A DNA stretch of 64,000 nt from Hyphomicrobiales bacterium (GTDB lineage Bacteria; Pseudomonadota; Alphaproteobacteria; Rhizobiales; Beijerinckiaceae). Below the pieces are notes generated by a model. That model saw nothing but the letters and a program-made list of their open reading frames with translations, did not search any database and was not told the DNA's origin. A program made the translations under genes and the position numbers. Where the stretch lies: NCBI GenBank assembly GCA_003963405.1, contig RXIY01000030.1, forward strand, positions 1-64,000, read 5' to 3'. Below are positions 37,681 through 45,760 of the stretch, in pieces (the stretch's first letter is position 1; every line of letters starts with the position of its first letter).

Positions 37681-38472
37681 ATGGGCGCCGCGGGCGAAGC
37701 CTCGAACGCAACCCGTAAACTGGCCTTCCTCTCCTCGGGCACGCCCGAGGCCGAGGAGGCGCGGCTGCGTCTCGTCGAGAAATATGGCGACGTTCCGCCC
37801 GAGGATGCGGATTGCATCGTGGCGCTCGGCGGCGACGGGCTGATGCTGCGCACGCTGCACAATTACATGGATTCGAGAAAGCCGATCTATGGCATGAATC
37901 GCGGCTCGGTCGGCTTTCTGATGAACCAGTATCGCGAGACCAGCCTGCGCAAGCGCATCGGCGAGGCCAAGGCCTCGATCATCCATCCGCTGCTGATGCA
38001 CGCGACCAATGTGCACGGCGATGAATTTTCAGCCCATGCGATCAACGAGGTCTCTCTCCTGCGCCAGACCTCGCAGATCGCGAAGCTGCGCATTCTCATC
38101 AACGGTCATGAGCGCCTGCCCGAGCTCGTCACCGACGGCGTGCTGGTCTCGACCCCCGCCGGCTCGACCGCCTATAATCTTTCGGCGAACGGCCCCATCC
38201 TGCCGCTCGACGCGCCCTTGATGGCGCTTACGCCCATCTCCGCCTTCCGCCCCCGCCGCTGGCGCGGGGCGCTGCTGCCGGACGCCGCGAAAGTGCGCAT
38301 CGAAGTGCTCGAATCGGAGAAGCGCCCCGTCTCAGTCGTCGCGGATCACGATGAATTCCGCGACGTGACCTTCGTCGATATCGAGATGGACCACGCGACC
38401 AATCTCGTCCTGCTGCACGATCCCGGCCATTCGCTGGAGGAGCGCATTCTGCGCGAGCAGTTCGGCTATTGA
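37681..38472 (+). CDS. nadK: NAD kinase
   Basis: A 263-residue ATP-NAD kinase, the sole route to [17 protein letters not shown] is the catalytic GGDG motif (near 52-55), [12 protein letters not shown] and [19 protein letters not shown] are the NAD- and substrate-binding regions. It follows the ROK gene by 69 bp. A plausible alternative start lies a few codons in, but family comparison favours this one. Confidence 0.94.
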   Translation: MGAAGEASNATRKLAFLSSGTPEAEEARLRLVEKYGDVPPEDADCIVALGGDGLMLRTLHNYMDSRKPIYGMNRGSVGFLMNQYRETSLRKRIGEAKASIIHPLLMHATNVHGDEFSAHAINEVSLLRQTSQIAKLRILINGHERLPELVTDGVLVSTPAGSTAYNLSANGPILPLDAPLMALTPISAFRPRRWRGALLPDAAKVRIEVLESEKRPVSVVADHDEFRDVTFVDIEMDHATNLVLLHDPGHSLEERILREQFGY

Positions 38473-38486
38473 GGAGCGACGCCAGC

Positions 38487-38777
38487 GTGTCCGATATCGA
38501 CCCCTTCCGGCTCCATGTCTTCGTCTGCACGAACAAGCGCGACGGCCGTCCCGCCTGCGAGGATCACGGGGCCAAAGCGGCGCTCGCCCAGGCGAAGGCG
38601 GCGCTGAACGCTTTGCCCGCAGCTGACCGCGATGGCGTCCGCCTCTCCGCCGCCGGCTGCCTCGGCCGCTGTCCGCACGGGCCGGTCGCGGTGGCCTATC
38701 CGGCGGGAGAATGGATCAGCTACGGGTCGGCGGAGGCGTTGACGGCGTTTGTGGTCGACGCCGCCAAAAGGCGCTGA
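38487..38777 (+). CDS. 2Fe-2S ferredoxin, thioredoxin-like
   Basis: A 96-residue protein of the thioredoxin-like 2Fe-2S ferredoxin family. The four cluster ligands are seen in HVFVCTNKRDGRPACEDHGA (two Cys) and AAGCLGRCPHGP (two Cys). The GTG at 38487 is favoured with a GAGGAG 11-16 bases upstream; a TTG overlapping the nadK stop is the alternative. It lies in the same run of genes as nadK. It is probably a small electron carrier. Confidence 0.85.
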   Translation: MSDIDPFRLHVFVCTNKRDGRPACEDHGAKAALAQAKAALNALPAADRDGVRLSAAGCLGRCPHGPVAVAYPAGEWISYGSAEALTAFVVDAAKRR

Positions 38778-38781
38778 CGGA

Positions 38782-40049
38782 CTACGCGGCCTGCCGCAGC
38801 TCTGCGTCGAAGGCGGCGAGGTCGATGAGCGGCGGCCTCGGCGCGGGCTGCGGAACCGGTTCAGCTTCCGGCGCCGGCTCCGGGGCGGCGAGGGCCGGCG
38901 GTTCGGGGGCCGGCGGTTCGGCAAGAAGCGCCTCGGGCGCCAACGCCTCGGCAGCGAGGCGGGCGGTCTCGCGGCGCGCGTCCTCCAGCGCCGCTTCGCG
39001 TTCGAAACGGCGCAGCAGCGCCATCAGCGGATCGAACTCGGCGTCGCCGATCCCGGCGCAGACGGCGATGGCGCTGCGGATCAGCGGAAGCGACAGGCGC
39101 GTGTCGGTCGCTCGCTCCGCTCCCTGCGCCTGCTGCGCGGCCAGCACGGCGCGGAAGGCGGGCAGGAATTTTTCGGGCAGGCCGGCGCGGGCGTAGAGCG
39201 CCGCGAAGCCGGCGCCGCGAAAGTCCCGCGTCAGCCCGGCGACGCGATCGTCTCTTAGTCCCGACAATTCCGCGAGCGCCGCCTCGAAGAGGTCGCGATT
39301 GTCGGAGAGAAGCCCGCGCAGGAGCAGGCTTGCGGTGAGCTGGCCGGAGGCGCAAAGATGCTGCACCAGATCGCGCACGCCGACGCGGCCGTCCTGTTCG
39401 ACCGTGTCCGCGACGATGATCACATTGGCCTTGTCGCGCTCCTCGCGCGAGAGCCGCTCCGCCCGCGCCGGCGTGAGCCAGCCGCAGTTGACGACGAAGG
39501 CCGAAAGACTCGCGGCGGCGGCGTTGACGAGCGCGTTGCGTACTGCCGCGGGCAGAAAGGGGCGCGACAGAAGCGCCTCCCGCGCCTCGCCGTCCGCGCC
39601 GAACCGCTCCACCATGCGGCGCAGAGAGAATTCGGCGATGTCGGCGCCCGGATTGATCGCGAGCGAGATCGCCGCCTCGCGTGCGCCGATCTCCGCCAGC
39701 GCGGCGCAGACGCCGGAGGACACGCGGGCGCGCAGCGCGATGGCGGTCTGCGCGAAGGCGTCGCCGATGGCGGCGCAGTCGATGAGCTCGGCCTCGCTCA
39801 GCAGGGGCGAGCGCGACAGGATGGGGCTTGCGACCTCGGACTGGTCGCAGGCCAGGGCCGAGACGAGCGCGCGCGGCGCACCAGCGGCGAAGGATCGTCG
39901 GCGAGCGAGGTCAGCGCGATCTCGGCCTCGCGGCGCTGCGCCGGGTCGAGATCGGCATGGAGATAGGCGCGCGCGAGCGCGTCCGCGGCTTCCGCGCGCC
40001 GTGCGGCGCTGGCGGTCTGCGCCCAGCAAAGGAAATGACGCAGGATCAT
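38782..40049 (-). pseudogene. DUF2336 gene with an apparent frameshift
   Basis: The N-terminus (MILRHFLCWAQTASAARRAE...DDPSPLVRRA) lies in one frame from 40049 and the rest (LVSALACDQSEVASPILSRS through to 38782) in another. Joined, they make a coherent DUF2336 protein of about 420 residues. On the minus strand the junction is a CGCGCGCGC run (near 39867-39879); removing one GC dinucleotide restores GTGCGCCGCGCGCTCGTC, reading VRRALV. The downstream part keeps codon bias and has an Ala/Pro-rich tail. This may be a real inactivation, a sequencing error in a GC repeat or, less likely, programmed frameshifting. DUF2336 proteins are helical and of unknown function. Confidence 0.75.
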
Positions 40050-40137
40050 GGAAGGGCTTCCCCGTGAAAGTAACAGTCAAGGTTAAGCGATCATGTGCAT
40101 TCATGGTAAATGCGGGGTTTAAGGGCGCGGCCCGCTG

Positions 40138-40818
40138 ATGCGCTCGGTTCTGGCCTTGCCGGCCGACAGGCGGAAATCCGCCATTGACGTGCTGTCCTGC
40201 GGGGCGTCGGCGCTCCTCCTGCGTCTGGGGCCCGCAGGGGGACTGGCGCGCGACGAGGCGCGGCTCTGGGCGCGGGGCTTCATCGAGGCCGCGCGCGGGC
40301 GTGAGGGCCGGCCGCGGTTCTTCGTGCAAATCCCCGCGCTGCGGGAGGAGGCCGCCGAGGAGGATGTCGCGGCGCTGTCGATTGCGGGGGTAGATGGATT
40401 TTTCCTCGAGGGCTGCGAAGGCGTAGCCGATCTCCAGCAGTTGTCCATGCGGCTGGCGGTTCGGGAGGCCGAGGCGGGCCTTGCGCCGGGGGCGCTGCGC
40501 ATCGTCGCGCTCGCCGCGCAGACGCCCGCCGGCGTCTTCGCGCTCGGAAAATACGCCGGCGCCTCGACGCGACTCGCGGCGCTCGCCATGGACGACGCGC
40601 CGCTCCCCGGCGGCGCGTCGGCGCGGGCGATGGCGCGCACGCTTCTGACGCTCGGCGCGGCGGCCGCTGGCGTGGGGGCGCTCGACGCCGCGCCGCCGTC
40701 GCGTGGCAGCGCGCTGGAGGCGGGCTGTCAGGCGGTCCTCCGCGACGGGTTCTCCGGCCTCGTCACCGCCGCCGCAGGCGAGATTCCGGTCATCAACCGC
40801 GTCTTCGGCGGGCCGTGA
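40138..40818 (+). CDS. Degenerate HpcH/HpaI (CitE-like) lyase
   Basis: A 226-residue protein with the outline of CoA-ester lyases of the CitE family: starting MRSVLALPADRRKSAIDVL, a middle GVDGFFLEGCEGVADLQQL and IVALAAQTPAGVFALGKYAG, RLAAL. The catalytic and metal-binding features of CitE (an ED pair after the first strand and an Arg-rich loop) are altered: after the first strand the usual acidic pair is replaced by LRLGPAGGLA. So it may be non-catalytic or act on another substrate. It is divergent from the DUF2336 gene. Confidence 0.65.
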   Translation: MRSVLALPADRRKSAIDVLSCGASALLLRLGPAGGLARDEARLWARGFIEAARGREGRPRFFVQIPALREEAAEEDVAALSIAGVDGFFLEGCEGVADLQQLSMRLAVREAEAGLAPGALRIVALAAQTPAGVFALGKYAGASTRLAALAMDDAPLPGGASARAMARTLLTLGAAAAGVGALDAAPPSRGSALEAGCQAVLRDGFSGLVTAAAGEIPVINRVFGGP

Positions 40819-40855
40819 TCGAAAAAAGGCCACGATCGGGCGCATAGAGGTTTCC

Positions 40856-41824
40856 ATGAGGAAAACGACATTCCGGCTCGCCGGCTGGCCTCTCGCCCTC
40901 GCCCTCGCCCTCGCGCTGGCGCCCGTCGCGGGCGCGGCGCTGGCGCGCAGCGGCCATTCCCCGCAGGATCAGAATGCGCCGCAGGCGGCGGGCGCGACGA
41001 CGGCGGGGGGCGCCTTGCGCCTCAGCGCCACGCTCGGCGCCGCCGACGCCCAGCCCGTGCGCAGCGGCATGGTCTGGCGGATTTTCGAGGAAGCCGTCCA
41101 GCCGGACGGGTCGCACAAGCTCGTCGCGCAGTCCGAGGAGGCGACGCCCACCATTGCGCTGCCGGATGGCGCTTACATCGTTCACGCGGCCTATGGGCTC
41201 GCGGGGGCGACGCGCCGCGTGGCGATCGAGGGCCGCCATGTTTCGGAGCGCCTCCCGCTCAACGCCGGCGCCCTGAAGCTCGTCGACATGCTTGGCGAGG
41301 CCAAAATCCCGCCGCAGCGTCTCTCCATCTCGATCTATGTGCCGGAGCGCGGCAATTCTGAAGCCAAGCTCGTGCTCGCCAACGCCAGGGGCGACGAAGT
41401 CATCTGCCTGCCGGAAGGCGCCTATCACATCGTCTCGACGCTCCTCGACACGACGCAGGGCGCGCAGGGCGGCAACAACGCCACCAACTCCGTCGTCACG
41501 GCGGATCTCAAGGTGCCGGCCGGCAAGTTGATCGAGGCGACGCTCAAGCACCATGCCGCGACGATCACCCTGAAGCTCGTGAAGGCGCCGGGCGGCGAGG
41601 CGCTGGCCAATACGAGCTTTTCAATTCTCACGCCCGGCGGCGACGTGATCCGCGAACTGATCGGCGCCTTTCCCTCGCTCGTGCTGGCGGAAGGCGAATA
41701 TGTCGCCATCGCCCGTCATGAAGGAAAAACCTACCAGAACACCTTCCGCGTCCAGTCGACGAAGGACGCGGACGTCGAGGTCGTCCTGAAGGACGACAAG
41801 GCCCCCGAGGAAGCGCCCCAATAG
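40856..41824 (+). CDS. Secreted beta-rich protein of unknown function
   Basis: A 322-residue protein with a long hydrophobic signal peptide (residues 9-28, LALALALALAPVAGAALA). The mature part shows repeated beta-sandwich-like segments, each ending in a phrase such as LPDGAYIVHAAYG, LPEGAYHIVSTL and LAEGEYVAIARHEG, suggesting three tandem Ig-like or carboxypeptidase-regulatory-like domains. AGAGG precedes the ATG. It follows the CitE-like gene by 37 bp. No enzymatic motif visible. Confidence 0.7.
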   Translation: MRKTTFRLAGWPLALALALALAPVAGAALARSGHSPQDQNAPQAAGATTAGGALRLSATLGAADAQPVRSGMVWRIFEEAVQPDGSHKLVAQSEEATPTIALPDGAYIVHAAYGLAGATRRVAIEGRHVSERLPLNAGALKLVDMLGEAKIPPQRLSISIYVPERGNSEAKLVLANARGDEVICLPEGAYHIVSTLLDTTQGAQGGNNATNSVVTADLKVPAGKLIEATLKHHAATITLKLVKAPGGEALANTSFSILTPGGDVIRELIGAFPSLVLAEGEYVAIARHEGKTYQNTFRVQSTKDADVEVVLKDDKAPEEAPQ

Positions 41825-41904
41825 AGGCGGCCGCCGGCCGAGGGGCGCCGCGTGCGCTCCTGCTGGCGCCATGCCTAAAGGCGATCGTGGCGCCGGGTGG
41901 CCCT

Positions 41905-41932
41905 TTTGTGTGGCTGCGTCTCTGTCTATATT
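41905..41932 (+). promoter_or_regulatory. Possible sigma-70-type promoter of the 80-residue gene
   Basis: TTTGTG (41905-41910) and TATATT (41927-41932) are 16 bases apart in an AT-rich pocket that stands out from the GC-rich surroundings, about 90 bp upstream of the small secreted-protein gene. The -35 box is weak. Confidence 0.35.
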
Positions 41933-42023
41933 TTAATCATAGTGATTGCGATCTAATCGTTCACTGCACAAATTGCAGCCCCTCTGGCTGCCAGACGGAC
42001 AGATCAGCCAAGGGATTTCGCTC

Positions 42024-42266
42024 ATGTGGTTCCATCGCGCCGCGCGCCTCGCCCTCTTGTCCGGTTTCTGCCTCGCCGCTCTGGCCTCCGCGCAGGCGCG
42101 CGACCACGGCGTCCGCCAGCCGGCGCAGCAGGACCGGGAGTTTTACGCTACGGCTCCGGCGCCGAGCGAGGCGGTGGTCACGCCGGCCGCGAGCCATGGC
42201 TGCTTCGTCACGAACAGCCCCATGGAGTCGACGAAGGGCATCCGCCACTGGAGCAACCACTGCTAG
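42024..42266 (+). CDS. Small secreted protein, unknown function
   Basis: An 80-residue protein with a signal peptide (MWFHRAARLALLSGFCLAAL, cleavage near AQA at 25) and a mature part of about 55 residues containing GCFVTNSPMESTKGIRHWSN and ending in Cys. The two mature cysteines could form a disulfide. A fair AGGGA ribosome-binding site precedes the ATG, an AT-rich promoter-like element is upstream and a terminator directly downstream, so it looks like a genuine monocistronic gene. Confidence 0.6.
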   Translation: MWFHRAARLALLSGFCLAALASAQARDHGVRQPAQQDREFYATAPAPSEAVVTPAASHGCFVTNSPMESTKGIRHWSNHC

Positions 42267-42281
42267 AGGCTGCGCCGAAGC

Positions 42282-42320
42282 AAAAAAGAAAGCCGGCGAA
42301 CGCTGTCGCCGGCTTCTTTC
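42282..42320. terminator. Bidirectional terminator between the 80-residue gene and porin
   Basis: A perfect 9-bp stem AGCCGGCGA / TCGCCGGCT with a 6-base loop (42291-42314). On the minus strand it is followed by TTCTTTTTT, a strong signal ending the porin transcript 32 bases after its stop; on the plus strand by TCTTTC, weaker, serving the small gene. Confidence 0.85.
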
Positions 42321-42345
42321 ATTTCAGGGGTTTCCCTCGCTGCGA

Positions 42346-43842
42346 TCAGAGCAGGGTGAAGGGAATGATCACGTCCATGTTGAACATGCCCTGAGAGCGG
42401 CTCTGGCCGTTGCCATTCGGGCCATTGAGGCCGCGGAAGAAGGGCGTCGTGCCATTGACCGCTGTGTCCCAACGGAATTCCGGACGCAGGATCAGGCCGG
42501 TGATGATCGGCAGCTTCGGCAGTTCCGGGGTGATCGTCGTGCCGACGGTGAGCGCGAGATAGCTCGTGCCGACATTCGAGGGCCGGAAGGTGCAGGACGG
42601 GCAGAAGAAGCCATGCAGGGCGTTGATCGCGTCGAAATAGCCCGGATAGCCGGCGACGAAGAAGTTGTTGGCGTCGCGGTAATATTCGACACGGCCATTG
42701 ATCTTGAAGATGTCGTTGACCTTGTAGGACGCATATTGCGCGACCGCATAGGACTCCGCGCCCTTCGGAAATTGCGGCAAATAGGAGAGCGCCGTCGTCG
42801 GCCAGCCGGTCGGGGCCGTGAAGCCCGGGAAGAACTGGTCGTAGAGCGGGTAGGAGTTCTGCGGAATGCCGCCGAGCGCCGAGGCCGGGTTCCAGCCGCT
42901 CTCGCGGTTGAAGGCCATGTCGGTGATGAGGGTCAGATTTTCCGTCACCTTCCAGGTCGTGGTCAGATTGGCGTAGGTGCGGTTCGTGGCGTTCGGATTA
43001 CAGACGCAGGCGAAGGGCGTGTTCGGCCAGGAGGCTATCGGCAGGCCAAATCCCGGGTCATACGGGCCGCCGATCTGCTTGGGGTTCTCCGGACCCGTAT
43101 GCACAATGCCGAGGATCGTCAGATTGCCGTCGAGCAGGTTGAGGCCGAAGCCGCCGTGGAAGGACGCCGCCGCATTGTTGTCGCCCGGCCAGCCGAGGAA
43201 GGTGTTCACGCCGGACGTCACGCCGGCATAGACGTCGAGCCATTCGCGGACGTGGGTCGTCGTCATGACGCCGGTGTGAAGGAAGGGCCCGAAGTTGAAG
43301 ATGTAGGAGTGGCTGTAGAAGAGGTTGTCCTTGGCGTACATGACTTCGGCGCCATTGTACGTCGGGAAGATGCCGGCCTTGACGTCGATGCCGCCCTCCG
43401 AGAGGAAGGTCTTCCAGGGCAGATGCGCCTGGACGTTGGCTTCGAGCGGACCGACCTGGGTGTTAGTGTGCATCCAGTATTCGGTCGTGCCGGTCAGGTG
43501 GTTGTAGCGCATGTCCTCGCCGAGCTGGACCTGCGCCTTGAAGCCGAAATCATAGGTGTCCGACTTCGGATCGAGCGGACGCTGCATCGTGACGACGAGG
43601 CCGTTGAAGGTCGGCTGGTTGGCGTCCGACGTGTAGAGATGGCCCCAGTTCCATTTGTTGAAGGGCTGGTTGAAGTTCATGGCGACGCCGCCCTCGACGT
43701 AGCCGTCGATGCTCAGCGTATCGAGCCAGGCAGGCGGCGGCGGCGGAGGCGCTTCGACCTTGGCCTTTTTCAAATCGGCCGCCTGGGCCAGGCTGGCGGC
43801 AAGCGACGCCGCGGTCACAAGGGGGAGGTAGTACCACTTCAT
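42346..43842 (-). CDS. Outer-membrane beta-barrel porin
   Basis: A 498-residue protein with a signal peptide (cleavage near AQAAD, about 22), a Lys-rich then Pro-rich stretch (KKAKVEAPPPPPPAW) and a long array of amphipathic strands (for example IDGYVEGGVAMNFNQPF, YDFGFKAQVQLGED, LNLLDGNLTILGIVH, TNRTYANLTTTWKVT), ending in ...MFNMDVIIPFTLL, consistent with a C-terminal outer-membrane insertion strand. It is of the large OmpL/BBP2-like porin type seen in rhizobia and methylotrophs. Many Asn/Tyr/Trp residues suggest a carbohydrate-tolerant pore. Substrate unknown; a terminator lies 32 bases past the stop. Confidence 0.85.
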   Translation of the reverse strand: MKWYYLPLVTAASLAASLAQAADLKKAKVEAPPPPPPAWLDTLSIDGYVEGGVAMNFNQPFNKWNWGHLYTSDANQPTFNGLVVTMQRPLDPKSDTYDFGFKAQVQLGEDMRYNHLTGTTEYWMHTNTQVGPLEANVQAHLPWKTFLSEGGIDVKAGIFPTYNGAEVMYAKDNLFYSHSYIFNFGPFLHTGVMTTTHVREWLDVYAGVTSGVNTFLGWPGDNNAAASFHGGFGLNLLDGNLTILGIVHTGPENPKQIGGPYDPGFGLPIASWPNTPFACVCNPNATNRTYANLTTTWKVTENLTLITDMAFNRESGWNPASALGGIPQNSYPLYDQFFPGFTAPTGWPTTALSYLPQFPKGAESYAVAQYASYKVNDIFKINGRVEYYRDANNFFVAGYPGYFDAINALHGFFCPSCTFRPSNVGTSYLALTVGTTITPELPKLPIITGLILRPEFRWDTAVNGTTPFFRGLNGPNGNGQSRSQGMFNMDVIIPFTLL

Positions 43843-44190
43843 GCCAGGAGCTCCGGTGTCGGGGAGGCGAGGACTTCAACGATAACAACGCCGGGGCCGT
43901 CCGCCTTCAAGCTCATCTGTGGCGCAATTGCCTATCGTTTGGGCAAATCAGGTTGTTGCTGAAAAATGTCTGGCCTGCTGTGGCGCCGATGTCACATTTC
44001 GACCGCGCCTCGGAGAGCCCGCCCTTTCCAATTAGTTAACCACACGCAGCTTGAGCGGCGCTTTTCCGGCGGCGGCCGCGCCGAGGCTGTCTTTGAGTGA
44101 TTCGCGCCGCCATCTGCTTGCCTGCGGCCCAGCGGCTCCCACCTCACCAGAGGCGGCCGCGTTCACGACGTCGCCGGAAAGAGGGGGTAA
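43843..44190. other. Divergent intergenic region, porin / Rieske oxidoreductase
   Basis: About 350 bp between the porin and Rieske-FAD genes. It is AT-richer than its surroundings between 43910 and 44045, as expected for two divergent promoters, but I find no convincing -35/-10 pair or operator. A shadow open frame on the minus strand here is part of the antisense of the Rieske gene. Confidence 0.4.
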
Positions 44191-45717
44191 ATGTCTCAGG
44201 ATGAAGAAATAACCGGTCCCGACTTCGCGCTGGGAGTCGACATAGGCGCGGTCGTGGACGGGACGCCGGTCGGCGGGCATGTCGGCGGCAAGGCCGCGAT
44301 CATGGTGCGCAAGGGCGACGAGGTCTTCGTCGTCGGCGCCTTCTGCACCCATTACCACGGGCCGCTGGCGGAGGGGCTCGTGGTGGGCGAAACGATTCGC
44401 TGCCCCTGGCACCATGCCTGTTTCAGCCTGCGCAGCGGCGAGGCCGAGCGCGCGCCGGCCTTCGACGCTCTGGCGCGCTGGCGGGTCGAGCAGACCGGGG
44501 GCAAGATTTTCGCCCGCGAACGGATCAGGACGGCGGATCCGAGGCCCGCGCCGGCCCGATCGCCGCGCAATGTGGTGATCGTCGGGGCCGGCGCCGCCGC
44601 CTTCGCCGCCGCCCACAGACTGCGGGCCGAGGGCTATGACGGCGTGATCGAGATGCTCGGGGCCGACGCCGCCGAGCCCTATGACCGCCCCAATCTCTCC
44701 AAGGACTATCTCGCCGGCACGGCGCAGCCCGAATGGCTCCCGCTTCGCGATCCCGCCTGGTACCGGGACAATCGCATCGATCTGCGCCTTGGGCGCCGGG
44801 TCGAGGCGCTCGACCTGGCCCAGCGCCGCGTCGTGCTGGCGGGCGGGGAGGGCGTCGGATTCGATGCGCTACTGCTCGCTACGGGGGCCGATCCGGTACG
44901 CCTGCCCATTCCCGGAGCCGAGGGGCCGAACGTCCATTATTTGCGCAGCCTCGCCGACGCCGACAAAATTATCGCCGCGACGGCGGGCGCGCGCCGCGCC
45001 GCTGTCATCGGCGCGAGCTTCATCGGCCTCGAAGTCGCCGCTTCGCTGCGCATGCGCGGGCTCGAGGTGCATGTCGTGGCGCCCGAGGCGGTCCCCATGG
45101 CCCGTATTCTCGGCCCCGAGCTCGGCGCGCACATCAGGCGCCTGCACGAAGACCATGGCGTCGTCTTCCATCTGGAGGATACGGCGACGGAGATCGCCGC
45201 CGGGGGCCTGACGCTCAAGAGCGGGGGAACGCTCGCGGCGGATGTCGTCGTCATCGGCGTCGGCGTGCGGCCCAATACGGCGCTCGCCGAAGCCGCCGGC
45301 CTCGCCGTGGACAAGGGCGTGCTGGTCGATGAGTTTCTCGAAACCAGCGAGCGCGGCGTCTATGCGGCGGGGGATATCGCCCGCTGGCCGGACAAGATCA
45401 CCGGCGCGCGCGTCCGGGTCGAGCATTGGGTGGTGGCGGAGCGCCAGGGGCAGACGGCGGCGCGCAATATGCTCGGACGCGGCGAGCGTTTTGACGCCGC
45501 GCCCTTCTTCTGGTCCCAGCATTACGATCAGGCGATCTCTTACGTCGGCCATGCGCCGGCCTTCGACCGCACGGAACTGTCCGGCGATCCGGCTGCGGGA
45601 GAATGCGCGGTGACCTTCTATGCGGGGAGCCGCAAGCTCGCCGTGGCGACGCTCGGGCGCGATCTCGAAAGCCTGCAGGCGGAAGTCGCCTTCGAACGGG
45701 CGATCGGCGCGCTCTAG
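44191..45717 (+). CDS. Rieske-FAD pyridine nucleotide oxidoreductase (AIFM3-like)
   Basis: A 508-residue fusion. Residues about 10-105 form a Rieske 2Fe-2S domain with ligands in FCTHYHGPL and CPWHHACF (Cys-x-His and Cys-x2-His). The rest is an FAD/NAD(P)H reductase of the ferredoxin/rubredoxin reductase class: VVIVGAGAAAFAAAHRL, then LLATGADPVRLPIPG, AVIGASFIGLEVAASL for NAD(P)H, and GVYAAGDIARW for FAD. The same architecture as AIFM3 and bacterial naphthalene dioxygenase-type reductases, which pass electrons from NAD(P)H through FAD to a Rieske centre. No oxygenase gene is nearby, so the partner is unknown. Confidence 0.92.
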   Translation: MSQDEEITGPDFALGVDIGAVVDGTPVGGHVGGKAAIMVRKGDEVFVVGAFCTHYHGPLAEGLVVGETIRCPWHHACFSLRSGEAERAPAFDALARWRVEQTGGKIFARERIRTADPRPAPARSPRNVVIVGAGAAAFAAAHRLRAEGYDGVIEMLGADAAEPYDRPNLSKDYLAGTAQPEWLPLRDPAWYRDNRIDLRLGRRVEALDLAQRRVVLAGGEGVGFDALLLATGADPVRLPIPGAEGPNVHYLRSLADADKIIAATAGARRAAVIGASFIGLEVAASLRMRGLEVHVVAPEAVPMARILGPELGAHIRRLHEDHGVVFHLEDTATEIAAGGLTLKSGGTLAADVVVIGVGVRPNTALAEAAGLAVDKGVLVDEFLETSERGVYAAGDIARWPDKITGARVRVEHWVVAERQGQTAARNMLGRGERFDAAPFFWSQHYDQAISYVGHAPAFDRTELSGDPAAGECAVTFYAGSRKLAVATLGRDLESLQAEVAFERAIGAL

Positions 45718-45724
45718 AAAAGGG

Positions 45725-45758
45725 AAGGGCGCGGGGCTTTATCGGCCCGCGCCCTTTT
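45725..45758. terminator. Terminator between convergent oxidoreductase and GPR-like genes
   Basis: A perfect 11-bp stem AAGGGCGCGGG / CCCGCGCCCTT (45725-45735 and 45746-45756) with a 10-base loop; the plus strand continues with TT, completing TTTT. It begins 8 bases after the oxidoreductase stop and ends 3 bases before the giant gene's stop. Confidence 0.75.
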
Positions 45759-45760
45759 GC

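Noticed and set aside
41887..43962. 691-codon plus-strand frame across the porin
   Set aside because: It is the antisense of the porin plus the small secreted-protein gene; it has no ribosome site and low-complexity content.
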